Notes: generated from the sequence alone by a model not told the origin. DNA of 64,000 nt from Cupriavidus gilardii (GCF_008801915.1 NZ_VZOV01000002.1:1-64000); one strand, 5' to 3'; shown: positions 32,405 to 42,790, numbered from the stretch's first letter. Made by a program: numbers and translations.

Positions 32405-34726
32405 TCAGCGCAGCGCGCCCGACTCCGCCACCGCCACCGCCGTCATATTGACGATCCGGCGAGTGGTCGCCTGCGGATTCAGGATGTGCACCGGCTTGGC
32501 GGCGCCCAGCAGGATCGGGCCCACCGTCACGCCCTGGCCGCCGGTGATCTTCAGCAGATTGAACGCGATATTGGCCGCATCCAGCGTCGGCATCACCAGC
32601 AGATTGGCCGAGCCGGCCAGCTTGGTGCCCGGCAGGAAATGACGGCGCACGTCCTCGACCAGCGCCGCGTCGCCCTGCATCTCGCCCTCGACTTCGAGCT
32701 CGGGCGCGATCTGGCTCAGGATCTGCTGCGCCGCGCGCATCTTGCGCGCCGAAGCACGATTGGACGAGCCGAACATCGAGTGCGACAGCAGCGCGACCTT
32801 CGGCGTCAGGCCGAAGCGGCGGATTTCCTCGGCCGCCAGTTGCGTGATCGCGGCCAGCTCGTCGGCCGTCGGATCGTCGTTGACGAAGGTGTCGGTGATG
32901 AACAGCGTGTACTTCTCCAGCATCAGCGCATTCATCGCCGCCAGCACCTTGGCGCCGGGCTTCAGGCCGATCACGTCGCGCACATGCTCGAGGTGCGCCT
33001 CGAAGCGGCCCACCGTGCCGCACAGCAGCGCATCGGCATCGCCCATATGCATCAGCATCGTGCCGATCAGCGTATTGGAGCGGCGCAGCGCGACCTTGGC
33101 CATGTCGGGGGTCACGCCATCGCGTCCGCGCAGCGCGTGATAGGCCTCGTGATAGGCGCGATAGCGCGGATCGTCCTCGGGGTTCACCAGTTCGAAATCG
33201 ACGCCCGGCTTCAGCCGCAGGCCGGCCTTGTCGATGCGCATCTGGATCACGTGCGGACGGCCGATCAGGATCGGGCGGGCCAGCCCTTCGTCGACGACGG
33301 TCTGCACCGCGCGCAGCACGCGCTCTTCCTCGCCCTCGGCATAGGCGACGCGCTTGGGCGCGGCCTTGGCGGCCGAGAACACCGGCTTCATGATCAGGCC
33401 GGTGTGGTAGACGTATTGCGTCAGCTGCTGGCGATAGGCCTCGAGGTCCTGGATCGGACGCGTGGCCACGCCCGATTCCATCGCCGCGCGCGCGACGGCC
33501 GGCGCGATCTTCTCGATCAGGCGCTGGTCGAACGGCGTCGGGATGATGTAGTCGGGACCGAACTTCAGTTCCTTGCCGGCATAGGCAGCGGCCACCGCGT
33601 CGTTGGTCTCCGCCTCGGCCAGCTCGGCGATCGCCTTGACGCAGGCCAGCTTCATTTCCTCGGTGATCTTGGTCGCGCCGCAATCGAGCGCGCCGCGGAA
33701 GATGTACGGGAAGCAAAGGACGTTATTGACCTGGTTCGGATAGTCCGAACGGCCGGTCGCGATGATGCAGTCGGGGCGCGCGGCCTTGGCCACTTCCGGA
33801 CGGATCTCCGGCTCGGGATTGGCCAGCGCCAGGATGATCGGCTTGTCGGCCATCGTCTTGACCATCTCGGCGGTCAGCACGCCGGCGGTCGAGCAGCCGA
33901 GGAACACGTCGGCGCCCTTGACGATATCGGCCAGCGTGCGGGCCGAGGTGTCCTGCGCGTAGCGCGCCTTGTTGGCCTCCATGTTGGCGTCGCGGCCGAC
34001 GAAGATCACGCCCTTCGAATCGACCACGTAGATGTTCTCGCGCTTGACGCCGAGGCTTACCATCGTGTCGAGGCAGGCGATCGCCGCCGCGCCCGCGCCC
34101 GACACCGCCATCTTGACGTTGGCGATGTCCTTGCCGACCACCTTCAGGCCATTGAGCAGCGCCGCCGCCGAGATGATCGCGGTGCCGTGCTGGTCGTCAT
34201 GGAAGACCGGAATGTTCATCCGCTCGCGCAGCTTCTTCTCGATGTAGAAGCACTCGGGCGCCTTGATGTCCTCGAGGTTGACGCCGCCCAGCGTGGGCTC
34301 GAGCGCGGCAACGATCTCGACGATCTGGTCCGGGTCGCGCGCATCGAGTTCGATGTCGAACACGTCGATGCCGGCGAACTTCTTGAACAGGCAGCCCTTG
34401 CCTTCCATCACCGGCTTGCCGGCCAGCGGGCCGATGTCGCCCAGGCCCAGCACCGCGGTGCCGTTGGTGACCACCGCCACCAGGTTGCCGCGCGAGGTGT
34501 ACTCGGCCGCCATGGCCGGGTCCTTGGCGATCTCCTCGCACGCATAGGCCACGCCCGGCGAATAGGCCAGCGACAGGTCGCGCTGGTTCGACAGCGCCTT
34601 GGTCGCGGTCACCTGGATCTTGCCCTTGGTGGGGCTGCGGTGATATTCCAGCGCGGCGAGGCGCAATTGCGCTTCAGGACTGTTGGGGGCGTGTTGCGGT
34701 GCGTCACCGCTGGTCTTGCTGCTCAT
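32405..34726 (-). CDS. maeB: NADP-dependent malic enzyme with phosphotransacetylase-like domain
   Basis: A 773-residue MaeB-type fusion. Residues 1-430 are the malic enzyme (oxaloacetate-decarboxylating): Tyr-Ser-Pro-Gly-Val-Ala, [11 protein letters not shown] (metal site), the NADP-binding Val-Ser-Gly-Ala-Gly-Ala-Ala, and Ser-Asp-Tyr-Pro-Asn-Gln-Val-Asn-Asn. Residues 440-773 are a phosphate acetyltransferase-like domain with a regulatory role in the E. coli enzyme. It converts malate to pyruvate, CO2 and NADPH. The lone gene is flanked by terminators. Confidence 0.96.
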   Translation of the reverse strand: MSSKTSGDAPQHAPNSPEAQLRLAALEYHRSPTKGKIQVTATKALSNQRDLSLAYSPGVAYACEEIAKDPAMAAEYTSRGNLVAVVTNGTAVLGLGDIGPLAGKPVMEGKGCLFKKFAGIDVFDIELDARDPDQIVEIVAALEPTLGGVNLEDIKAPECFYIEKKLRERMNIPVFHDDQHGTAIISAAALLNGLKVVGKDIANVKMAVSGAGAAAIACLDTMVSLGVKRENIYVVDSKGVIFVGRDANMEANKARYAQDTSARTLADIVKGADVFLGCSTAGVLTAEMVKTMADKPIILALANPEPEIRPEVAKAARPDCIIATGRSDYPNQVNNVLCFPYIFRGALDCGATKITEEMKLACVKAIAELAEAETNDAVAAAYAGKELKFGPDYIIPTPFDQRLIEKIAPAVARAAMESGVATRPIQDLEAYRQQLTQYVYHTGLIMKPVFSAAKAAPKRVAYAEGEEERVLRAVQTVVDEGLARPILIGRPHVIQMRIDKAGLRLKPGVDFELVNPEDDPRYRAYHEAYHALRGRDGVTPDMAKVALRRSNTLIGTMLMHMGDADALLCGTVGRFEAHLEHVRDVIGLKPGAKVLAAMNALMLEKYTLFITDTFVNDDPTADELAAITQLAAEEIRRFGLTPKVALLSHSMFGSSNRASARKMRAAQQILSQIAPELEVEGEMQGDAALVEDVRRHFLPGTKLAGSANLLVMPTLDAANIAFNLLKITGGQGVTVGPILLGAAKPVHILNPQATTRRIVNMTAVAVAESGALR

Positions 34727-34769
34727 GTCGCTCGTCCGGAAAGAGGCCCAACATGGCGCCGTGCGAGGC

Positions 34770-34797
34770 CGGTCGATGCCGGTCGATGCCGGTCGGA
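34770..34797. repeat. 10-bp tandem repeat in the maeB leader
   Basis: The unit CCGGTCGATG is repeated twice and followed by a partial third unit (CCGGTCGG). It lies within the probable 5' untranslated region of maeB. Confidence 0.75.
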
Positions 34798-34825
34798 CAG
34801 CCAGGGCCGAAAAAATCGAGCAGCT

Positions 34826-34831
34826 ATTCTA
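34826..34831 (-). promoter_or_regulatory. Candidate -10 element of maeB
   Basis: TAGAAT on the minus strand lies about 100 bp upstream of the maeB start. No good -35 is evident at 17 bp. Confidence 0.4.
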
Positions 34832-34977
34832 GCCCAGCAGCAGAGCGCGAGTCGCGTCGATGGCGCCCTGGCAGGCCGCCAATGCGGGGATTTTGCGGTT
34901 AAAGAGCTTTTACCGGAATAGCGTCAATGGCGCAGAGGGGGCGCGCATGGGCTCTGGACGATCCACCGGTAAAACAA

Positions 34978-35017
34978 GACGCCGGCATGCAACCTTTGAC
35001 GGATGCATGCCGGCGTC
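34978..35017 (-). terminator. Terminator of the DUF4136 lipoprotein gene
   Basis: A perfect 14-bp inverted repeat (GACGCCGGCATGCA / TGCATGCCGGCGTC, 12-base loop) followed on the minus strand by TTGTTTT lies 33 bp past the lipoprotein stop. Confidence 0.85.
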
Positions 35018-35049
35018 CATGTCGATGCACCGGAACCGGTCGTTTCGCG

Positions 35050-35784
35050 CTACCTCGCGTTCTTGTCGACCTCCAGCGTCACGCGCCGCGGCCGGCCGCT
35101 TTCCATCGGAAATTCCGCGAAGGCGCTGCGCACCAGATAGGGCATCAGCCCGGGCATCGTGCTGCCTTCGCTGAGGTTCTGCGCGGTGACCTGGTAGACC
35201 CGCTTGTTGCCGGCGGCCTCGCGGATAAAGACGCGCAGGCTCGCCAGCGTGGCCGGCACGTCGCGGATCACCGTCTGCGGCGGCCAGTAGCCCGGGCCCC
35301 AGCCCCACGGCCCCCACGGACGGTAGTAGCCGTAAGGCCCCCAGTACGGCCCCCACGGATACCACGGATCGGGATAGTAGGTCTCGTGCACGCGCACCAG
35401 GCGCGGATCCGAATCGAAATCGAAGCTGACCAGGTAGCGTGCCTGCGACCGCGGCACCTGCGTGAAGCCGTGGCCGGCCAGCGCGTCGGCAATCCAGTTC
35501 TGATAGGTGGCACGGTCCAGTTGGGCCTGCTGCTCCTGCTGGCCCTGCCCCTTCTCCGCCTCGAACGCGTAGGTGCGGGGCGGATCGTTCTGCCAGCCGG
35601 GCTGCCGGAACGCCGTCACGTCGGTGGTCACGGTGCTGGCGCAGCCGGACAGCAGCAAGGCGCCGAGCATCGCGGCCCCGGCCCATCCGGACCGGCCGGC
35701 GGTCCGCCCCACAGTTTCGCCGCGACGGCTCACGGTGCTCAGCCATTGGCCCACCCGTGCACAGGCCTTTCGCCATTGCCACAT
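35050..35784 (-). CDS. DUF4136 family lipoprotein
   Basis: A 244-residue outer-envelope lipoprotein of unknown function. A basic N-terminus and a hydrophobic stretch end in the lipobox Leu-Leu-Ser-Gly-Cys, so Cys would be lipidated. The mature part is DUF4136-like and includes an unusual Trp/Tyr/Pro/Gly-rich run in the middle (Tyr-Pro-Asp-Pro-Trp-Tyr-Pro-Trp-Gly-Pro-Tyr-Trp). I chose the ATG at 35784 because AAGGAAG precedes it; an in-frame ATG at 35805 has no Shine-Dalgarno. Confidence 0.83.
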   Translation of the reverse strand: MWQWRKACARVGQWLSTVSRRGETVGRTAGRSGWAGAAMLGALLLSGCASTVTTDVTAFRQPGWQNDPPRTYAFEAEKGQGQQEQQAQLDRATYQNWIADALAGHGFTQVPRSQARYLVSFDFDSDPRLVRVHETYYPDPWYPWGPYWGPYGYYRPWGPWGWGPGYWPPQTVIRDVPATLASLRVFIREAAGNKRVYQVTAQNLSEGSTMPGLMPYLVRSAFAEFPMESGRPRRVTLEVDKNAR

Positions 35785-35943
35785 GATGTTCTTCCTTCTG
35801 TTCATGGTCTCGCCGACAGGGCTTCACCGGACCGGGCGCCGGTGATTGGCGCGGGGGCGGTCGGCGGGCCGCCCTCTCGTTGCATCAGACCGGCCGCGTG
35901 CGCCGGAATTCCCTTGACGCCATGCGGCCATGCCGTGCTTGGC

Positions 35944-35949
35944 TACAAT
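35944..35949 (+). promoter_or_regulatory. Candidate -10 element of pepN
   Basis: TACAAT lies 55 bp before the pepN start. A TTGACG upstream is too far (24 bp) to be a good -35. Confidence 0.3.
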
Positions 35950-36004
35950 GGATTACCCGGCGCCCGGCGCGCCCGACTCATCGCCTTCCAGGACAGGACC
36001 ATCC

Positions 36005-38710
36005 ATGCTCCGCACCGATACCCCCGTCACCGTCCACCGCAAGGACTATACCCCGCCCGCCTTCGCCATCGAACACGTCGACCTGGTGTTCGAACTGGAT
36101 CCGCGGCGCACCGTGGTGACCAGCACGCTGCGCTTTGCTCGCCGCCAGGCCGGCGCGCCGCTGGTGCTGGCCGGCGAAGCGCTCGAGCTGCTGAGCGTCG
36201 GCCTCGACGGCCAGCCGTTCGGCGACTATGACGTCGACGAGGGCAGCCTGACGCTGAACGGGCTGCCCGAGCATGGCACGCTGCAGATCGTCAGCGCCTG
36301 CCAGCCGGAAGCCAATACCACGCTGTCGGGACTGTACGTCTCCAACGGCAACTTCTTCACGCAGTGCGAGGCCGAGGGGTTTCGCCGCATCACCTATTTT
36401 CTCGACCGCCCCGACGTGATGGCGACCTACCGCGTCACGCTGCGCGCGGACAAGGCCGCCTATCCGGTGCTGCTGTCCAACGGCAATCTGATCGGCGAAC
36501 AGCAACTGGACGGCGGCCGCCACGAGGCCGTGTGGGAAGACCCGTTCCCCAAGCCCTCCTATCTGTTCGCGATCGTCGCCGGCAAGCTGCAATGCATCGA
36601 GCAGCGCATCACCACCGGCTCGGGCAAGGAGAAACTGCTGCAGGTCTGGGTCGAACCGCAGGACCTGGACAAGACGCAGCACGCGATGGATTCGCTGATT
36701 CACGCGATCCGCTGGGACGAGCAGCGCTTTGGCCTCGAGCTCGATCTGGACCGCTTCATGATCGTCGCCGTCGGCGACTTCAACATGGGCGCGATGGAGA
36801 ACAAGGGCCTGAACATCTTCAACACCAAGTACGTGCTGGCCAATGCGGCCACCGCGACCGACACGGACTTCTTCAATATCGAAGCGGTGGTCGGCCACGA
36901 GTACTTCCACAACTGGACCGGCAACCGCGTGACCTGCCGCGACTGGTTCCAGCTGTCGCTGAAGGAAGGGCTGACGGTGTTCCGTGACCAGGAATTCTCC
37001 GCCGACATGATGGCCCAGCAGGGCGCGGACGACGGCTCGGCGCGCGCGGTCAAGCGCATCGAGGACGTGCGCGTGCTGCGGCAGGTGCAGTTCCCCGAGG
37101 ATGCCGGACCGATGGCGCATCCGGTGCGGCCCGACAGCTACGAGGAGATCAACAACTTCTACACCGTGACGGTGTACGAGAAAGGCGCCGAGGTCGTGCG
37201 CATGTACCAGACCCTGCTGGGCCGCGAGGGCTTCCGCAAGGGCATGGACCTGTATTTCCAGCGGCACGACGGCCAGGCCGTGACCTGCGACGACTTCCTT
37301 GCCGCGATGGCCGACGCCAACGGCCGCGATCTGACCCAGTTCGGACGCTGGTACAGCCAGGCCGGGACCCCGGTGGTCGGCGTGCATACCGAATGGGACG
37401 CCAGCCAGGGCCAGCTGACGCTGACGCTGACGCAGCAATGCCCGAAGGTCGGCATCGAAACCCTGCCCGGCACGCCGGAGAAACTGCCCTTCCATATCCC
37501 GTTCGCGCTGGGGCTGATCGGCGCCGACGGCAAGGACCTGCCGCTGCAGCTCGATGGCGAATCCGCCGCGGGCGGAACGACCCGCGTGCTGAACTTCACC
37601 GAAGCGCGGCAGACCTTCCGCTTCGTCAACCTGCCCAAGGGTCCGCGCCCGCCGCTTCCCTCGCTGCTGCGCAACTTCTCCGCGCCGGTGATCGTCGATG
37701 TCGACTACAGCGACGACGAGCTGACCTTCCTGCTGGCGCACGACAGCGATCCGTTCAACCGCTGGGAAGCCGGCCAGCGGCTGGCGACGCGGGCGCTGCT
37801 GAAGCTGGTCGCCGACGTGCAGGCCGGGCGCGAGCTCGAGCTGGACCATGCGCTGATCGGCGCGTTCCGCTCGGTGCTGACCGACACCTCGCTGAGCCCG
37901 GCCTTCCGGGAGCAGGCGCTGATGCTGCCGGCCGAGGCCTATCTGGCCGAGCGCATGGGCGTGGCCGATCCGGCGGCGATCCATCGCGCCCGGCAGTTCC
38001 TGCGCGCGGGCCTCGCCCGCACGCTGCAGAGCGACTGGCTGGGCGCCTACGAGAGCAACGCGACCACCGGCCCGTATCGGCCCGACCCGGAATCGGCGGG
38101 CAAGCGCGCGCTGCGCAATCTGGCGCTCGCCTATCTGGTCGAGGTCGGCGACGATGCGATGTATGCGCTGGCCGGCGAGCAGTATCAGCAAGCCGACAAC
38201 ATGACCGACCGCTTCGCCGCGCTGACCGCACTGGTCAACAGCTTCGCGCCGGGCCGCGAGGCCGCGCTGGCCGATTTCTACCAGCGCTTCGAGCACGATC
38301 CGCTGGTGGTCGACAAATGGTTCTCGCTGCAGGGCATGCAGCGCGGCGAAGTCGGCCCGCATGCGGGCAAGCGCACGATCGACACGGTGCGGGCGCTGAT
38401 GCAGCATCCGGCCTTCACGCTGCGCAACCCCAACCGCGCGCGGGCGCTGATCTTCAGCTTCTGCTCGGGCAACCCCGCGCAATTCCATGCCGAGGACGGC
38501 TCGGGCTACGAATTCTGGGCCGAACAGGTGCTGGCACTCGACGCGATCAATCCGCAGGTGGCGGCACGGCTCGCGCGCGCGCTCGACCGCTGGCAGAAAT
38601 ACGCGCTGCCGCTGCGCGACAGGATGCGCGCAGCGCTCGAGCGCGTGGCGGCGGCCGACAAGCTGTCGCGCGACGTGCGCGAGATCGTCGGCAAGGCGCT
38701 GTCGGCGTGA
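36005..38710 (+). CDS. pepN: aminopeptidase N
   Basis: A 901-residue M1 zinc aminopeptidase, the main broad-specificity cytosolic aminopeptidase of many Proteobacteria. The substrate-binding Gly-Ala-Met-Glu-Asn lies near residues 261-265. The zinc site is His298-Glu-Tyr-Phe-His302 with Glu321 after 18 residues. Length and the C-terminal helical repeat domain match PepN. The frame is open 25 codons further upstream, but the ATG at 36005 fits the family N-terminus. No signal peptide is seen. Confidence 0.97.
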   Translation: MLRTDTPVTVHRKDYTPPAFAIEHVDLVFELDPRRTVVTSTLRFARRQAGAPLVLAGEALELLSVGLDGQPFGDYDVDEGSLTLNGLPEHGTLQIVSACQPEANTTLSGLYVSNGNFFTQCEAEGFRRITYFLDRPDVMATYRVTLRADKAAYPVLLSNGNLIGEQQLDGGRHEAVWEDPFPKPSYLFAIVAGKLQCIEQRITTGSGKEKLLQVWVEPQDLDKTQHAMDSLIHAIRWDEQRFGLELDLDRFMIVAVGDFNMGAMENKGLNIFNTKYVLANAATATDTDFFNIEAVVGHEYFHNWTGNRVTCRDWFQLSLKEGLTVFRDQEFSADMMAQQGADDGSARAVKRIEDVRVLRQVQFPEDAGPMAHPVRPDSYEEINNFYTVTVYEKGAEVVRMYQTLLGREGFRKGMDLYFQRHDGQAVTCDDFLAAMADANGRDLTQFGRWYSQAGTPVVGVHTEWDASQGQLTLTLTQQCPKVGIETLPGTPEKLPFHIPFALGLIGADGKDLPLQLDGESAAGGTTRVLNFTEARQTFRFVNLPKGPRPPLPSLLRNFSAPVIVDVDYSDDELTFLLAHDSDPFNRWEAGQRLATRALLKLVADVQAGRELELDHALIGAFRSVLTDTSLSPAFREQALMLPAEAYLAERMGVADPAAIHRARQFLRAGLARTLQSDWLGAYESNATTGPYRPDPESAGKRALRNLALAYLVEVGDDAMYALAGEQYQQADNMTDRFAALTALVNSFAPGREAALADFYQRFEHDPLVVDKWFSLQGMQRGEVGPHAGKRTIDTVRALMQHPAFTLRNPNRARALIFSFCSGNPAQFHAEDGSGYEFWAEQVLALDAINPQVAARLARALDRWQKYALPLRDRMRAALERVAAADKLSRDVREIVGKALSA

Positions 38711-38723
38711 TGCGGCCCGCTGG

Positions 38724-38766
38724 GGCGCGGTTGAGGCGCGATTGAGGCGCGATTGAGGCACGGTAG
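38724..38766. repeat. 11-bp tandem repeats after pepN
   Basis: Three 11-bp units (GGCGCGGTTGA, then GGCGCGATTGA twice) and a partial fourth lie 14 bp after the pepN stop. The period and the position just past a stop codon recall the array at 10964, though the unit differs. Confidence 0.8.
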
Positions 38767-38910
38767 GGACGCGGTTGACGGCCTGGCTGCGTGCCCCGGG
38801 CGGGTGCCGGTCAGGTGCGATAGCGAACCGGCGATCGCGGCAAGGCCCGCCGGCATCGGTGGGCCGCCCGCCCCGGCCTGTAGAATGGCGGCCATTCAAG
38901 GAGGAAACCC

Positions 38911-39927
<1,017 letters not shown>

Positions 39928-40011
39928 TACCGCCTGCTTGCACGCGGGCCGGTCTTCGACAGAGGCCGGTCTCGCGGGGCCTGCATCGACGTGCATGGTG
40001 CCCGCCGACAG

Positions 40012-40038
40012 GGAGCCAACCGCATTGCCGGTGGCTCC
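40012..40038 (+). terminator. Intrinsic terminator of fbp
   Basis: GGAGCCA (40012-40018) pairs TGGCTCC (40032-40038), with additional CCG/CGG pairs inside the loop, followed by TTTTTCTTTCC. Confidence 0.85.
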
Positions 40039-40133
40039 TTTTTCTTTCCGCAGCGGAAATCAGAATCCGCTCATTTCCTCCGCCTCGCCGAGTCCCTACC
40101 CTGCTGTTTTCTCCACGCAGCAAGGAAACCGCG

Positions 40134-40577
40134 ATGGCCCCCCTTTCGGATGCCGGCGCCCGCTACGCCATCACCCCGCCGATCACCCCGCCGATCAACC
40201 CGCCCGTTACCGCCACCCTGCCGGCCAACCCGCCGTGCGGCGAGGCCCCGCTCGAACTCGCAGCCGTGCAGGCCCTCGCCATCCGGCTGCACGAGACGCT
40301 CGACGTCGCGCTGCATTACGGCCTGAGCGACGGCATCGACCTGCATGTCTGCGATTTGCGCCAGCTGGCGAACTGGGGCGTGCCGATCAGCGAGCAGGAA
40401 CGCGAGTTGTATTTCCATCCCTGGACCATCGACGCATCGGACCCGGTATTTCCGGTCACGCTGGTCCGCCTGCGCGAATTCATCGCCGCGATCGACGGCC
40501 TGCTGACCGCGCTGGCGCGGCCGGACGGGGCCACGCCAGCCCATCCCGCCCCGCCTACGGGCCGCACCTTCGGCTGA
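40134..40577 (+). CDS. Small protein of unknown function, paralogue of the one at 55178
   Basis: A 147-residue protein. The first 35 residues are Pro/Thr-rich (repeated Ile-Thr-Pro-Pro, Asn-Pro-Pro). The remainder is a compact acidic domain with Asp-Leu-Arg-Gln-Leu-Ala-Asn-Trp-Gly-Val. The protein at 55178 shares this: Ala-Asp-Leu-Arg-Gln-Met-Asp-Thr-Trp-Gly-Ile, an upstream Ala-Leu-Ala-Ile, a downstream Pro-hydrophobic-Thr and similar spacing. CAAGGAAACC precedes the ATG. I do not recognise the family and assign no function. Confidence 0.7.
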   Translation: MAPLSDAGARYAITPPITPPINPPVTATLPANPPCGEAPLELAAVQALAIRLHETLDVALHYGLSDGIDLHVCDLRQLANWGVPISEQERELYFHPWTIDASDPVFPVTLVRLREFIAAIDGLLTALARPDGATPAHPAPPTGRTFG

Positions 40578-40618
40578 CGGCCGCCTGGGGGAACCGTGAA
40601 AAAAGTGCGCCGAGGGGC

Positions 40619-40647
40619 TTCACAGGCGCGTGATCCGCTGCTATTAT
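40619..40647 (+). promoter_or_regulatory. tRNA-Thr promoter
   Basis: TTCACA and TATTAT, spaced 17 bp, each differ from the sigma-70 consensus by one base. The -10 ends 34 bp before the tRNA. Confidence 0.65.
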
Positions 40648-40681
40648 TGCGGGCTCTATCCGGTTCCCAACCGGTAGTGTT

Positions 40682-40757
40682 GCCGAAGTAGCTCAGTCGG
40701 TAGAGCAGCTCATTCGTAATGAGAAGGTCGGGGGTTCGATTCCTCTCTTCGGCACCA
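40682..40757 (+). tRNA. tRNA-Thr (anticodon CGU)
   Basis: A full cloverleaf of 76 bases including an encoded CCA. The acceptor GCCGAAG pairs CTTCGGC, the D arm is AGCTCAGTCGGTAGAGC, the anticodon loop TTCGTAA gives CGU, and the T arm is GGGGGTTCGATTCCTCT. It reads ACG threonine codons. It marks the left side of the catabolic block. Confidence 0.95.
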
Positions 40758-40773
40758 ACGGATTTAAACACTT

Positions 40774-40796
40774 AGCCCAGCCCACGCGGTTGGGCT
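40774..40796 (+). terminator. Terminator after tRNA-Thr
   Basis: AGCCCA (40774-40779) and TGGGCT (40791-40796) form a short stem followed by TTGTCGTTT. It lies 17 bp after the tRNA. Confidence 0.6.
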
Positions 40797-41037
40797 TTGT
40801 CGTTTCTGGGGGCCGCCCGTAGGGAACCGCATCGCCGCGTGTGGCGGGCAGCGCGGTCGCGTCACTCCGGCTCGACAGGATGGAACTTGACGGCGTGCCG
40901 ACTGCCGTCAGGCGCAGCACGTGTTGCAGCGGCCTTTAGCCATGCTTTCGGGCGCGAGCCTTCGTCCGTCACCCCGGCAAGGCGGGCCCCGCTCAGAAAC
41001 TGGTGGCGCAAGGCCGGCGCGTTCCGCGGATCACCGT
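40797..41037. other. Gap between tRNA-Thr and the secreted amidase promoter
   Basis: No ORF here looks genuine. The only structure I see is the TGACGGC dyad listed next. Confidence 0.5.
40888..40910. promoter_or_regulatory. Dyad that may be an activator site for the amidase promoter
   Basis: TGACGGC (40888-40894) and GCCGTCA (40904-40910) are a 7-bp inverted repeat with a 9-bp spacer, centred about 140 bp upstream of a sigma-54-type promoter. That is a normal distance for an enhancer site. It does not resemble the palindromes at 54948-55010. Confidence 0.35.
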
Positions 41038-41053
41038 TGGAACAGCACTTGCT
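41038..41053 (+). promoter_or_regulatory. Candidate sigma-54 promoter of the secreted amidase
   Basis: TGGAACAGCACTTGCT has GG and GC separated by 10 bp and matches TGGCACG-N4-TTGCW at all but two positions. Transcription would start near 41065, 48 bp before the ATG. Confidence 0.6.
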
Positions 41054-41112
41054 TCAGGGTGGTGGCAGGCCTTTCCATGGCCTGCTCCGATCCATCCCCC
41101 TGGAATCAAGGC

Positions 41113-42666
41113 ATGACCATCAAAACAACACGCGCGGCGCTGTCCGTCGCGGCGACACTCTTTGTCTCTCAAGCCATGGCGGCACCGTTCTCACTGGAAG
41201 AGGCGACGGTTTCGAAGATCCATGACGCGTTCCGCCATGGCACCCTGACCTGCACCCAGCTCGTTTCCGGCTATCTTGCCCGCATCGATGCCTACAACAC
41301 CAGGGGTCCGGCGCTGCGTGCCATTCTGACCGTGAACCCCTCCGCGCTGGAGCAGGCACGGGCGCTCGACGCGCAATATGCGGCAAATCCGAACGCGGCG
41401 GGAAGCCTGCACTGTATCCCGCTCATCCTCAAGGACAATTTCGACACCGTCGACATGCCGACATCGAGCGGCAACGTGGCGATGCGCGATTCCAGACCCC
41501 AACACGATGCATTCACGGTGGCGAAGATGCGCCAGGCCGGTGCATTGATCCTGGCGAAGTCCAATCTTCAGGAATTCGCGCGCGGCGGCGTCTCGATCAG
41601 CAGCCTCGGCGGCCAGGTGCTGAACCCCTATGATCTGACCCGCAATCCTGGCGGTTCGAGTGGCGGAACCGGTGCGGCGATCGCGGCGAATTTCGCCGTG
41701 ATGGGAACGGGCAGCGACACCGGGCAATCGATCCGCTCTCCGTCCTCGGCCAACAACCTGGTTGGCGTTCGCCCTACCCGAGGGCTGATCAGCCGGACCG
41801 GCGTGATGCCGAACAGCTTCACCCAGGACGAAATCGGGCCGATCGCGCGCACCGTGACGGACGCCGCGCGCTTGCTCGACGTGATGGTCGGCTTTGACAA
41901 GGACGACCCCATCACGGCCCTTGGCGTGGGCAAGACGCCGCGCAGCTACACCGACGGCCTGAAGGCTGACGCGCTGAAGGGCGCCCGCATCGGGCTGTTC
42001 ACCGATCTGATGGGGAGCGATGCGCGGCATGCCGAGGTCAGCGCGGCCATGAACCGGGTTGCCGCCGAAATGGAGCGGCGCGGCGCGACCGTGGTTCGTT
42101 TCTCGTTGCCGGCCTATGCCACGCTTTCCAAGGTCGTTGCGACCGACAGCTTCGAAGCCAGGCCGGCATTCGACAAATACTTCGCCACGTTGCCGGCGAA
42201 CGCGCCGGTCAAGTCCTTCCGCCAGCTCGTCGATGGCAAGACCGCGTCTCCGGACATTCAGAAAACCCTGGAAAAGGAAATCGCGATCGAGAACGGCATG
42301 GAGAGCGACGAGTACAAGACCCGCATGCTCAATCGCGAGAAGCTGAGGATCGCACTCGCCGGGAAGATGGCCGAACTGCGGATCGACGCGATCCTCTATC
42401 CGATGCAGAGCGTGCTGGTCACCAAGGCCGGTGATGCGAACCAGCCCGAGCGCAATGGCACGTTGTCCAACGGCACCGGTTTCCCTGCGGTCACCTTCCA
42501 GGCAGGCTTCTCGGCACCGACGGCCGACGCCCCGCTCGGCGTGCCGATCGGCGCGGAACTGCTGGGCCTGGACTACACCGAGCCGAAGCTGCTGGCCTAT
42601 GCCTATGCATTCGAGCAGGCCACGCATCTGCGCAGGCCGCCGCTGTCGACGCCAGCGCTGAAGTAA
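41113..42666 (+). CDS. secreted (periplasmic) amidase, amidase-signature family
   Basis: A 517-residue amidase with a signal peptide (cleavage after Ala-Met-Ala near residue 23). The Ser-cisSer-Lys triad is visible as Lys107 (Leu-Lys-Asp-Asn-Phe-Asp), Ser182 (Gly-Gly-Ser-Ser-Gly-Gly) and Ser206 (Asp-Thr-Gly-Gln-Ser-Ile-Arg). The usual Gly before Ser206 is Gln. It would hydrolyse an amide outside the cytoplasm. The sigma-54 promoter and the neighbouring catabolic genes suggest it prepares a substrate for uptake. The actual amide is unknown. It converges on the alpha/beta hydrolase gene. Confidence 0.87.
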   Translation: MTIKTTRAALSVAATLFVSQAMAAPFSLEEATVSKIHDAFRHGTLTCTQLVSGYLARIDAYNTRGPALRAILTVNPSALEQARALDAQYAANPNAAGSLHCIPLILKDNFDTVDMPTSSGNVAMRDSRPQHDAFTVAKMRQAGALILAKSNLQEFARGGVSISSLGGQVLNPYDLTRNPGGSSGGTGAAIAANFAVMGTGSDTGQSIRSPSSANNLVGVRPTRGLISRTGVMPNSFTQDEIGPIARTVTDAARLLDVMVGFDKDDPITALGVGKTPRSYTDGLKADALKGARIGLFTDLMGSDARHAEVSAAMNRVAAEMERRGATVVRFSLPAYATLSKVVATDSFEARPAFDKYFATLPANAPVKSFRQLVDGKTASPDIQKTLEKEIAIENGMESDEYKTRMLNREKLRIALAGKMAELRIDAILYPMQSVLVTKAGDANQPERNGTLSNGTGFPAVTFQAGFSAPTADAPLGVPIGAELLGLDYTEPKLLAYAYAFEQATHLRRPPLSTPALK

Positions 42667-42681
42667 GCGCGCCATCTGCGC

Positions 42682-42705
42682 CCCTCTCCCGGTGGCGGGA
42701 GAGGG
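42682..42705. repeat. REP-like palindrome, copy 3
   Basis: CCCTCTCCCG-GTGG-CGGGAGAGGG, the same family as at 31700 and 31761, 16 bp after the secreted amidase stop and between convergent genes. Confidence 0.75.
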
Positions 42706-42790
42706 AGTCCGCTGGCGTAGCGAGATGGCGGCGATCTGCCGGATCAGCCCGTCGATATCGCGCTACGCCTTGGCGTCGGCATGGGCCGCC

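Larger units (their letters stand above)
34727..34977. other. maeB upstream region
   Basis: This region contains a GC-rich leader with a 10-bp tandem repeat, a candidate -10 element and no ORF that looks real. Confidence 0.6.

Noticed and set aside
32387-34921. An 844-codon plus-strand frame opposite maeB
   Set aside because: It is antisense to a certain gene; the translation looks like a shadow frame.
35914-35949. TTGACG and TACAAT as a full sigma-70 promoter for pepN
   Set aside because: The spacing is 24 bp, too long for a normal promoter; only the -10 is kept as a weak candidate.
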